A DNA stretch of 10,857 nucleotides. Source: Clostridia bacterium. GTDB lineage: Bacteria > Bacillota_A > Clostridia > Oscillospirales > CAG-382. The stretch covers positions 1-10,857 of the forward strand of contig JAGAAM010000060.1 in assembly GCA_017615235.1 (NCBI GenBank), read 5' to 3'. This document shows, one piece after another, positions 1 through 6,854 of the stretch. Both the position numbers and the translations under genes were made by a program. How positions within the stretch are numbered: the stretch's first letter is position 1; each line of letters begins with the position of its first letter. A model generated the notes under the pieces. That model did no database searches. It worked only from the letters and a program-made list of their open reading frames with translations, and was not told the origin of the DNA.

Positions 1-2
1 CG

Positions 3-1169
3 CTTGTGATCCTGCTCGTGCTGCCGCTTTTCGCAAGCGCCGACGAAACCGCGGATGTATACCCTTACGACGTCTCGATGCCGGCTTACTGGTTCAAACC
101 CGCCGTTGCGGAATACGTCCCGCAGTCCGACGCGAAGGCGCTTTTGCTGATGGAGTATTCCTCCGGAAAGGTGCTTTTCGCTTTGAACGAGAACGAAAAA
201 CTCCCGATCGCCTCGGTGACGAAAGTAATGAGCGCGCTTTTGGTGACGGAAGCGATCGACGACGGCAGGATAACGCTTGAAGATACCGTCACGGTGAGCG
301 AGAACGCCGCTTCGCTCGGCGGATCGCAGATCTACCTCGAACCCGGCGAAAAGATGTCGGTGCTCGATCTGCTCAAATCGCTGGTAGTCTCATCGGCGAA
401 CGACGCCACTCTCGCTTTGGGCGAATACGTCTGCGGGAGCGAGGCTTCGTTCGTTTCGGAGATGAACAAACGCGCTTCCGAACTCGGCTGTAAGAACACG
501 AATTTCGTCAACACCAACGGGCTTCCGGCGGAGGGGCATTATTCGAGCGCGCTCGACGTCGCTCTCATCACGCGCGAGCTTATGAGCCACCCGATGATAT
601 TCGATTTCACCGGGATATGGATGGATACCATCCGTAACGGCTCGTTCGGGCTTTCCAACACCAACAAGCTTATAAGGTTCTATAACGGCGCCACCGGTAT
701 GAAGACCGGGTTCACAGCGGAGGCGGGGTTCTGCCTTTCCGGCACGGCGAAACGCGACGGTATGCAGCTTATCGCCGTGGTGCTCGGCTGCAGCACGAGC
801 GACAACCGCTTCTCTGCGGCGAAGAATCTGCTCGATTACGGATTTGCGAATTACTGTGTCGTCACCCCGGAACCGCCCGCGACGGAACCCGTAAAAATTT
901 TGCGCGGCAAGAACGCCGTAGCGGAGCTTTGCGCCGACAGAACGGAGATACTTGCCGAAAAGAGCGCGAGGAACAGGATCGAAAGTTTTGTCGAACTTCC
1001 GGAAAGCGTCAAAGCGCCGCTCAGTGCCGGCGACGAAGTCGGCGAAGTCGTTTATAAGATCGACGGACAGGAGATCGCACGCGCTTCGGTAAGAGTCAGA
1101 GACGACCAGGAGGAAATGACCTTTTTCACCCTGCTGGGAAGAATAATCGAAACGATGTTCACGGGTTGA
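3..1169 (+). CDS. D-alanyl-D-alanine carboxypeptidase (low-molecular-weight PBP, DacF/PBP5 type), 5' partial
   Basis: A secreted or membrane-attached serine peptidase that removes the terminal D-Ala from peptidoglycan stem pentapeptides and so limits cross-linking. Counting from the GTG at position 6, the three penicillin-binding motifs are all present: S70-V-T-K73 (nucleophile Ser70 and general-base Lys73), S130-A-N132, and K233-T-G235. The region around H178-Y-S-S-A-L-D is also typical of the S11 family. A PBP5 C-terminal beta domain follows at about residues 285-365. The last ~18 residues (EEMTFFTLLGRIIETMF) look like the amphipathic membrane-anchoring helix of DacA/DacF enzymes. The N-terminus is a hydrophobic run ending in ASA, a signal peptidase I site, but it lacks the basic n-region. 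The frame is open to the window edge, so the true start is probably upstream and the GTG at 6 is only the first start codon visible. A terminator follows directly. Family assignment is firm; the exact paralogue (dacA, dacB or dacF) is not. Confidence 0.93.
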   Translation, partial: LVILLVLPLFASADETADVYPYDVSMPAYWFKPAVAEYVPQSDAKALLLMEYSSGKVLFALNENEKLPIASVTKVMSALLVTEAIDDGRITLEDTVTVSENAASLGGSQIYLEPGEKMSVLDLLKSLVVSSANDATLALGEYVCGSEASFVSEMNKRASELGCKNTNFVNTNGLPAEGHYSSALDVALITRELMSHPMIFDFTGIWMDTIRNGSFGLSNTNKLIRFYNGATGMKTGFTAEAGFCLSGTAKRDGMQLIAVVLGCSTSDNRFSAAKNLLDYGFANYCVVTPEPPATEPVKILRGKNAVAELCADRTEILAEKSARNRIESFVELPESVKAPLSAGDEVGEVVYKIDGQEIARASVRVRDDQEEMTFFTLLGRIIETMFTG

Positions 1170-1202
1170 AAGAATAAACACACCGCTTGTCTGAACTCTG
1201 AG

Positions 1203-1231
1203 GCGGTTCCGCAAACGGAGCCGCTTTTTTT
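1203..1231 (+). terminator. Rho-independent terminator of the carboxypeptidase gene
   Basis: A 9-bp stem, GCGGTTCCG (1203-1211) pairing with CGGAGCCGC (1216-1224) with one G-T wobble, closes a CAAA loop. It is followed at once by seven T (1225-1231). It lies 33 nt after the stop codon, a textbook intrinsic terminator separating this gene from the next promoter only a few bases downstream. Confidence 0.92.
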
Positions 1232-1236
1232 GTCCG

Positions 1237-1265
1237 TTGACAAAGCGCGGCGCAAAATGTATAAT
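1237..1265 (+). promoter_or_regulatory. Consensus sigma-A promoter of the acyltransferase-tcdA unit
   Basis: TTGACA (1237-1242) and TATAAT (1260-1265) are separated by exactly 17 bp, a perfect match to the housekeeping consensus. It starts only 6 nt after the T-tract of the preceding terminator. Transcription would begin near 1272, giving a short leader that holds the ribosome binding site GAAAGGA (1281-1287), 8 nt before the GTG start. No operator-like repeat is visible. Confidence 0.88.
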
Positions 1266-1295
1266 AAGCAAAACGGATAAGAAAGGACTGCCGCC

Positions 1296-2552
1296 GTGAT
1301 CCTAAAAGACGTAAAACATTTCGATATGGAAAAACCGCCGATGCGGATGCACCTCCGTCCGCTTATGTGGACTCTGTGCGGATTCATGCGCCTGTCTCAC
1401 CGGAACAAGATCGAAAAGATAAACATGGACGGGATCAAACCGCCCTATCTGCTTTTGTGCAATCACAACGCGTTCGCCGATTTTTCGGTCGCGGTTCCCG
1501 CGGTGTTCCCGCACCGCGCGAATTTCGTCGTCGCGATCGACGGATTTATCAAAAGGGAATGGCTCCTGCGCTTTATCGGCTGTATCTGCAAAAGGAAATT
1601 CACCAACGACAATACGCTCATCTGGCACCTCCGCCGGGTCGCGAAGCGCGGCGATATAATCGCGCTGTACCCCGAAGCGCGCTATTCGCTCTGCGGTACG
1701 AGCGCCGTCCTTCCCGACGATTTCGGCAAGCTCGCGAAGTTTTTAAAGATTCCGGTGGTCACGCTCGTCTGCCACGGTCACCATATCAACAGCCCGTTCT
1801 GGAACCTGCCTGATCATCACCTTAAAGGCACCAGAGCGGAGATGACGTGCATCCTCACCGCCGAAGACGTCAAGAACAGGGACTATAAGGAGATCGGCGA
1901 TATCATCGAAAAGTCGCTGGTCTACGACGATTTCGCCTGGCAGAAGGAAAACGGCATAAAGATAAACTTCAAAAACCGCGCCGACGGACTGCATAAAGTG
2001 CTTTACCAGTGCCCGCATTGCGGTAAGGAATACCGTATGCTCGGCAAGGGCGACACTCTGAAATGCCTCGAATGCGGAAAAGAATGGTTCATGACCGAAC
2101 TGGGCGAGCTTTCGGCAAAGGAAGGCGTGACCGAGTTCCCGCATATCCCCGACTGGTACGAATGGGAACGCGCCAACGTGCGCAGGGAGATCGAAAACGG
2201 CGAATACCGCTTCAACGGCAAAGTCCGAGTCGACGCGCTCCCCAACGCGAAGGGCTATATCGACCTCGGCGACGCGGAGCTGACCCACGACCTTGAAGGT
2301 TTCAAACTATGCGGCAGTTACAAGGGCGAGGATTACACCGTCTTCCTGCCTTCGGAGAAGCAGTATTCCGTCCATATCGAGTACGAATACCTCGGGAAAT
2401 TCGGCGACTGCGTCGATCTCAACACCGTCACCGACACCTTTTACGTTTACCCTTACGGCGAGGATTTCGCCGTGACGAAGTTCTCGCTCGCCACGGAGGA
2501 AATGTATAAATATCTTAAGGAACACCCAAAAACGGAGACTGCAAATGGATGA
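1296..2552 (+). CDS. PlsC-type 1-acylglycerol-3-phosphate acyltransferase-like protein with zinc ribbon
   Basis: A 418-residue lysophospholipid acyltransferase-family protein, expected at the cytoplasmic membrane face moving acyl groups to a lysophospholipid or related acceptor. The N-terminal ~205 residues form the PlsC domain. The catalytic HX4D motif is H57-N-A-F-A-D62, preceded by LLLCN. Y125-P-E-A-R129 stands where the family has the EGTR/PEGTR acceptor-binding block. After it comes a four-cysteine zinc ribbon, C239-P-H-C242 and C257-L-E-C260, then a ~130-residue beta-rich tail beginning HIPDWYEWER. Ordinary PlsC proteins are about 200-250 residues, so the C-terminal half is an accessory module. 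The GTG start is chosen because GAAAGGA lies 8 nt upstream and the conserved region starts soon after. The 3' end overlaps tcdA by 8 nt. The acyltransferase fold is well supported; substrate and the purpose of the ribbon are unknown. Confidence 0.87.
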   Translation: MILKDVKHFDMEKPPMRMHLRPLMWTLCGFMRLSHRNKIEKINMDGIKPPYLLLCNHNAFADFSVAVPAVFPHRANFVVAIDGFIKREWLLRFIGCICKRKFTNDNTLIWHLRRVAKRGDIIALYPEARYSLCGTSAVLPDDFGKLAKFLKIPVVTLVCHGHHINSPFWNLPDHHLKGTRAEMTCILTAEDVKNRDYKEIGDIIEKSLVYDDFAWQKENGIKINFKNRADGLHKVLYQCPHCGKEYRMLGKGDTLKCLECGKEWFMTELGELSAKEGVTEFPHIPDWYEWERANVRREIENGEYRFNGKVRVDALPNAKGYIDLGDAELTHDLEGFKLCGSYKGEDYTVFLPSEKQYSVHIEYEYLGKFGDCVDLNTVTDTFYVYPYGEDFAVTKFSLATEEMYKYLKEHPKTETANG

Positions 2553-3267
2553 CTCGCTCATAAGGACGGAGATGCTTTTCGGCAAAGAAGCGATGGAAAA
2601 ACTCGCTTCCTCGACCGTCGCCGTTTTCGGCGTCGGCGGGGTGGGCTGTTCCGTCGTGGAGGCGCTTGCACGGGCGGGGATCGGAAAACTCGTCATCACC
2701 GACAGCGACGTTTTCTCCCGCACGAACATCAACCGCCAGCTTTACGCTTTGCAAAGCACCGTCGGCAGGTATAAGGTCGACGTGGCGGAGGAACGCGTGA
2801 AGGATATAAACCCGTATTGCACCGTGGAAAAACACCGCGCTTTTTATCTCCCCGCCAACCGTGGGGATTACGGTTTTGCAGAATATGATTACGTCGTCGA
2901 CGCAGTCGATACCGTCACCGCGAAGATCGACATCATACTCGCCGCAAAGGAAAACGGCGTCCCGGTCATAAGCGCGATGGGTACCGGCAACAAGCTCGAC
3001 CCGACCGCTTTCGAGGTCGCGGATATCTATTCCACCTCGGTCTGCCCTCTGGCAAAAGTCATGCGGGGCGAGCTTCGCGCAAGGGGAGTGGAGTCGTTAA
3101 AAGTCGTTTACTCGCGCGAGGAGGCGGTCAAACCGCTTTTCACCCCAGAAGATGAGCTTCCGCAGGGAAGAAGGGCGCTCCCGGCTTCGAATTCATTCGT
3201 TCCCACGACCGCCGGATTCATCATCGCCGGCGTGGTGATAAAAGACATCGTTTCCGGCGTTAAATAA
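2545..3267 (+). CDS. tcdA: tRNA threonylcarbamoyladenosine dehydratase TcdA (CsdL/YgdL family)
   Basis: An E1-like, ATP-dependent enzyme that cyclises the t6A modification at position 37 of ANN-decoding tRNAs to ct6A by activating (adenylating) the side-chain carboxylate. The 240-residue protein opens with the family's R-T-E-M-L-F-G segment. It has the nucleotide-binding glycine loop G29-V-G-G-V-G34 and an acidic D53-S-D55 at the end of the second strand. N61-I-N-R64-Q65 and K77 are the ATP-contacting positions expected from the ThiF/MoeB/UBA1 fold. D119-A-V-D122 and the later PLAKVMR segment are also typical. Length matches the family (about 240-270). Translation probably couples to the upstream acyltransferase: the ATG lies inside its last codons (8-nt overlap) and an ACGGAGA ribosome site sits just before it. 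No sulfur-transfer partner (csdA/csdE) is nearby. No terminator is visible after the stop. Confidence 0.93.
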   Translation: MDDSLIRTEMLFGKEAMEKLASSTVAVFGVGGVGCSVVEALARAGIGKLVITDSDVFSRTNINRQLYALQSTVGRYKVDVAEERVKDINPYCTVEKHRAFYLPANRGDYGFAEYDYVVDAVDTVTAKIDIILAAKENGVPVISAMGTGNKLDPTAFEVADIYSTSVCPLAKVMRGELRARGVESLKVVYSREEAVKPLFTPEDELPQGRRALPASNSFVPTTAGFIIAGVVIKDIVSGVK

Positions 3268-3289
3268 GCAAAAACAGACAACTCGATTA

Positions 3290-3318
3290 TTGACACCTTG
3301 ACCTATGTGTGGTATAAT
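3290..3318 (+). promoter_or_regulatory. Consensus extended -10 sigma-A promoter of rlmB
   Basis: TTGACA (3290-3295) and TATAAT (3313-3318) with a 17-bp spacer. In addition TGG at 3310-3312 forms the TGn extended -10 element. This is about as strong as a vegetative promoter can look. The predicted start near 3325 gives a ~26-nt leader with GAGGTG (3338-3343) 7 nt before the rlmB ATG. The preceding tcdA gene has no terminator before it, so read-through could also contribute. Confidence 0.9.
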
Positions 3319-3350
3319 AATTATCGCACAAAAATTCGAGGTGTTTTTAT

Positions 3351-4169
3351 ATGCGTCCTAACGGATCGGGCAGATACGGCAAAAACGGATCTGCCGCGCG
3401 TGACAACGGATATACAGACGGCGAAGACGGGCTTTTTATCGGCAGGAACGCCGTTACGGAGCTTTTAAAAAGCGGACGCGCCGTCGACAGGATATATATG
3501 CAGAAAAACAGCGGGGAAGGGCCGCTTTCGGTGATCTATGCGCTCGCCGCGAAGAACGGCGTCCCGGTCGTCGAGACCGATGTACGCAAGCTTGATTCCC
3601 TCGCGCACGGAGGGGCTCACCAGGGCGTCGCCGCCGTCGCTTCGGAGACCGATTATCTTTCGGTCGAAGACCTGCTTCAAAGGACGAAAGACGCAGGCGT
3701 TACGCCGTTTTTCCTGATCTGCGATTCGATCAACGACCCGCATAATTTAGGCGCTTTGATAAGGAGCGCCAACTGCGCCGGCGTAAACGGCGTTATAATC
3801 CCGAAAAGGCGGTCCGCCGGTATTAACGGCACGGTCGCCAAAGCCAGCGCCGGGGCGGTGTTCACCACTCCGGTAGCCCGCACCGCGAACCTCGCTTCCG
3901 CGGTCCGCACGCTTAAGGAAAACGGCGTCTGGATCTACGCGGCGGAGGCTGGCGGAACGCCGTTTTACGAATGCGACCTCACAGGGCCTTCGGCGTTCAT
4001 ACTCGGCAGCGAAGGAGAGGGAGTCTCCGACCTGCTAAAAAAAGAAAGCGATTATCTGATCGGCATACCGATGTACGGAAAAGTCAATTCGCTCAACGTA
4101 TCGGTCGCCGGCGGTATAGTTATGTTTGAAGCCGCAAGGCAAAGGAATGCGAAAGGGGAGGTGAAGTAA
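3351..4169 (+). CDS. rlmB: 23S rRNA (guanosine-2'-O-)-methyltransferase RlmB, TrmH/SpoU family
   Basis: An S-adenosylmethionine-dependent SPOUT enzyme that methylates the 2'-hydroxyl of a guanosine in 23S rRNA domain V (G2251 in E. coli). The 272-residue chain has a Gly/Asn-rich tail (1-26), the L30e-like substrate-binding domain (about 27-100, starting GLFIGRNAV), and the knotted SPOUT domain. All three SpoU motifs are intact: motif 1 N128-D-P-H-N-L-G134 followed by R138, motif 2 I217-L-G-S-E-G-E-G224, and motif 3 I239-P-M-Y-G-K-V-N-S-L-N-V-S-V-A253 forming the knot and cofactor pocket. GAGGTG at 3338-3343 supports the ATG. The stop codon shares one base with the start of the next gene (TAATG). 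RlmB is favoured over other TrmH paralogues by the GRNAV opening and length, but the exact target nucleotide cannot be proved from sequence. Confidence 0.92.
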   Translation: MRPNGSGRYGKNGSAARDNGYTDGEDGLFIGRNAVTELLKSGRAVDRIYMQKNSGEGPLSVIYALAAKNGVPVVETDVRKLDSLAHGGAHQGVAAVASETDYLSVEDLLQRTKDAGVTPFFLICDSINDPHNLGALIRSANCAGVNGVIIPKRRSAGINGTVAKASAGAVFTTPVARTANLASAVRTLKENGVWIYAAEAGGTPFYECDLTGPSAFILGSEGEGVSDLLKKESDYLIGIPMYGKVNSLNVSVAGGIVMFEAARQRNAKGEVK

Positions 4170-6727
4170 TGCCGAAAAAGCCCAAAAAGGACGAGAAAAA
4201 GCCCGATATACTCGAATTGCTTCGCCAGGCAGAGGAACAGAACAACTCCGACATGAACTTCGACCGTTCCGCTCCCCGAGCCAACGCCGCCAAACCCGAA
4301 AAGAAGGCGAAAGCGGAACCCGAAAAAGAAAAATCCGACGGCAAGAAGACCAAACCGAAAAAGCGCACCAAGGTAACCAAAAGGATCAACGCCGAGACCG
4401 CCGAGATAATCGATAAATACAGTACCTACGACGGCGAAAAGAAGATGAGCGACACTCAGAAGCTCCGCGAAAAGCTTGCGAAGCAAAGCGAGGGCGAAGC
4501 GCTTCTGGGCTATATCGCCGACGATAAAACGCACGTCGCCGGGGAACGCGTCGAAAAACTTTACGAGATGATAAACGACGCCAAGACCCGTACGATGAGC
4601 GACGCCGAAAAGAAACCTCCGGAATGGATGGACACCCACCGATTCACGGAGGACGTCGGCTATTCCGCCCCGGTCTATACTCAGGAGCAGATGTTCCCGA
4701 TGGGGGAAAGCATCAAAGTAGGCGCCGAGGAACGCGAGGACAGGACCGCCGAATACGACGAGGAATACGACAGCCTCACCGAAAAAGTCACCGGCGCGGA
4801 ACTGACCTTCTCCGGCGACGAGGAGCACGAAGGGCAGATAAGGTTCATCGACGACGACGAAAGCCTCGCCGTGCTCGGTTCGGAATTCCTTGACGAGACC
4901 GACAAAAAGCTGCGCGTCGCGTTCGATATGATGAACGACGACGGCACTTATGAAAAAGCCGCCAAGCACAGCGAAGAGGAGCGCAAACGCGGCAAAGACG
5001 AGCGCGCCTCCGAAAAAACGATAAGATATACCGACCGGTCGCAGAACAACACCGTCGCGGCGATGTACCGCAAAAAAGTCCGCCGTTCGCTTATAAAGAT
5101 AATCCTCATCGCGGTGTTCACCGCCGGGATACTTTTCCTTGAGATAGCGACCAAAAACAGCTCGATACATAACGAATACACCCGCCAGGGCAAGTACGGA
5201 ATGCTTTACGTGCTTATCGACCTCCAGCTTTTGTTCTTCATCGCGCTTACGCTGCTCGACGCGATAAAACACGGGATCAAAGGCATTTTCAGCCTGCACC
5301 TGAATACCGACAGCCTTCTGGTCGTATCGGTATTCTTCGCCGCGGCTTATTCGGTCGTGATAATCTTCACCGATCCGTCCGCCGCCGATCTCAAACTTTA
5401 CAACCTTCCCGCGGCTTTCGCCGCGCTCTGCTCGGCGGTGATGACCTTCCTCACGGCAAAAAAGGATTACCGCTGTTTCCGCGTGATAGCCTCCAAGCGC
5501 GTGAAATACGCCGCCTGCGAGCTTACCGGCGGCACGCGTGAAGCCGACGAGTTCGACAAATATCTGTTCGAGGACAGCGAGATCTACACCGTCCGCCGTG
5601 CGAAATTCATCGACGGCTTCGTTGAAAGGACCGAGAAACGCTCGAAATTCGAGGACGTCTTCAACTTCCTCATCCCGGTGATATTCTTCGCCGGAGCGGT
5701 GCTTTTCGTCGTGATGATGATAATGGGCAGGCCGCTCGTCGAATCCTACGCCTCGTTCTCGGTGCTCATCGCCTCGTCGGTACCGGCGTCCGCGTTCTTC
5801 ATGATATCGCTTCCGTCGATATTCGCGAACCGCGTCGCCGCGAAGCATCAGTCCGCTTTTATCGGCAACGCCATTTCCGAGGAATACGCCTCCGCGACGG
5901 TGCTTTCCTTTGCGGATACGGAGGTATATCCCTCCAGCCTCGTTAAGATCACCAACATAAGGATGTACGGCGATTACCGCATCGATACCGTCCTTACCGA
6001 CCTCGCGAAACTCTTCGGCTACGTCGGAGGGCCGCTTGCAAAAGTGCTTTCCGGTACGTTGAGCGACAAAGTCGATAAACCCTCGTCGATCAGGCTTATC
6101 GAAAGCGCCGCCGACGGGCTTTGCGTCGCGATGGAAGGCAGGAACTACTTCCTCGGCAAACGGACTTATATGCGCCGCTACCGCTTCGAGGCTCCCGTCG
6201 ACGACGGAGACGACGCTTACGAACGCGCCGTCGGCTCGATAATGTACGTCATCATCAACGAGCATCTCGCAGCGAAACTTTATATCAAATACTCGGTCAA
6301 CCCGCTGTTCGATTCGCTGCTGAAAGATATGTATAAAGCCGGGCTCTGCCTCGGTATCAAGACGCTCGACCCGAACATAAGCAACGACCTTATCTCCAAC
6401 GCGATCAAGTTCCGCAAATGCCCGATCTCGGTGCTTCGCGGAATGTCGCCCGACGACGTCATCGGAGAAGTCGACAGGGTGGACAGCGGCATCGCCTGCA
6501 ATTCCACGCTGCACAATTTCTTAAAGATGTTCGCGCTTTGCGAAAAGACGCGCCACGTCACGAAGAGCAACGTGATAATCAGCATAGTCAGCGTGTTCCT
6601 GTCGTTCGCCGCGATCGCGTTCCTCGCGGTCACCGGAGGAATGTCCGCGGTATCGTCGCTGCACGCGCTGGCGTTCCAGCTTTTCTGGCTGCTTCCCGTG
6701 TGGTCGATCTCGTATTTTATGAAATAA
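4169..6727 (+). CDS. Large membrane protein resembling a P1B-type ATPase without catalytic motifs (putative pseudo-ATPase)
   Basis: An 852-residue protein. Residues 1-305 are soluble, highly charged and probably partly disordered (Lys-rich to ~75, acidic around 185-245). I see eight hydrophobic segments: about 308-328, 343-363, 380-400, 412-430, then 498-520, 528-550, then 800-822, 828-849. This 4+2+2 pattern with cytoplasmic loops at 431-497 and 551-798 is that of heavy-metal P-type ATPases. Local resemblances support it: V538-P-A540 where CPC lies in M4; F581-A-D-T-E-V586 followed by LVKITNI where FDKTGT...KVTDI lies; T732-L-D734 where TGD lies; and V771-D-S-G-I-A776 where ADVGIA lies. The phosphorylated Asp, TGES in a much shortened A loop, the HP motif and GDGxND are all missing, so ion pumping is unlikely. 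AAAGGGGAGGTG (4152-4163) is a very strong ribosome site, and the ATG overlaps the rlmB stop by one base. The homology is inferred by eye; an unrelated polytopic protein remains possible. Confidence 0.8.
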   Translation: MPKKPKKDEKKPDILELLRQAEEQNNSDMNFDRSAPRANAAKPEKKAKAEPEKEKSDGKKTKPKKRTKVTKRINAETAEIIDKYSTYDGEKKMSDTQKLREKLAKQSEGEALLGYIADDKTHVAGERVEKLYEMINDAKTRTMSDAEKKPPEWMDTHRFTEDVGYSAPVYTQEQMFPMGESIKVGAEEREDRTAEYDEEYDSLTEKVTGAELTFSGDEEHEGQIRFIDDDESLAVLGSEFLDETDKKLRVAFDMMNDDGTYEKAAKHSEEERKRGKDERASEKTIRYTDRSQNNTVAAMYRKKVRRSLIKIILIAVFTAGILFLEIATKNSSIHNEYTRQGKYGMLYVLIDLQLLFFIALTLLDAIKHGIKGIFSLHLNTDSLLVVSVFFAAAYSVVIIFTDPSAADLKLYNLPAAFAALCSAVMTFLTAKKDYRCFRVIASKRVKYAACELTGGTREADEFDKYLFEDSEIYTVRRAKFIDGFVERTEKRSKFEDVFNFLIPVIFFAGAVLFVVMMIMGRPLVESYASFSVLIASSVPASAFFMISLPSIFANRVAAKHQSAFIGNAISEEYASATVLSFADTEVYPSSLVKITNIRMYGDYRIDTVLTDLAKLFGYVGGPLAKVLSGTLSDKVDKPSSIRLIESAADGLCVAMEGRNYFLGKRTYMRRYRFEAPVDDGDDAYERAVGSIMYVIINEHLAAKLYIKYSVNPLFDSLLKDMYKAGLCLGIKTLDPNISNDLISNAIKFRKCPISVLRGMSPDDVIGEVDRVDSGIACNSTLHNFLKMFALCEKTRHVTKSNVIISIVSVFLSFAAIAFLAVTGGMSAVSSLHALAFQLFWLLPVWSISYFMK

Positions 6728-6782
6728 CCGCGCCATACGGCAAAAAAATCGTTGTTTTCGCCCAAAATATAAGATTTGGCTC

Positions 6783-6811
6783 TTGATTATTCGTCTTTTA
6801 TAATATATAAT
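6783..6811 (+). promoter_or_regulatory. Sigma-A promoter of the EF-G-like gene
   Basis: TTGATT (6783-6788) and TATAAT (6806-6811) are 17 bp apart, within a 127-bp AT-rich gap. A second TATAAT at 6799-6804 is too close to this -35 box to use it. The predicted start near 6818 leaves a ~37-nt AT-rich leader ending in GGAGGA (6841-6846), 8 nt before the ATG. The upstream membrane-protein gene shows no convincing terminator. Confidence 0.78.
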
Positions 6812-6854
6812 AAATCTATCTGTAAATAATTAATATATCCGGAGGATACCATTT

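Noticed and set aside
4052..6514. An 820-codon open frame on the minus strand opposite the large membrane-protein gene
   Set aside because: It is a by-product of codon choice on the + strand (few TTA/CTA/TCA triplets in the opposing phase). Its translation is rich in low-complexity Val/Phe/Gly/Arg without recognisable domains, and the + strand frame has a strong ribosome site, coupling and membrane topology.
4169..6727. Calling the membrane protein a functional heavy-metal-transporting ATPase
   Set aside because: The phosphorylation Asp motif, TGES, CPC and GDGxND are all absent, so pump function is not supported despite the topology.
6728..6780. Possible terminator after the large membrane-protein gene (GGC-AAAA ... 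TTTT-C-GCC around 6739-6762)
   Set aside because: The pairing is mainly A-T with a bulge and no T-tract follows; not convincing.
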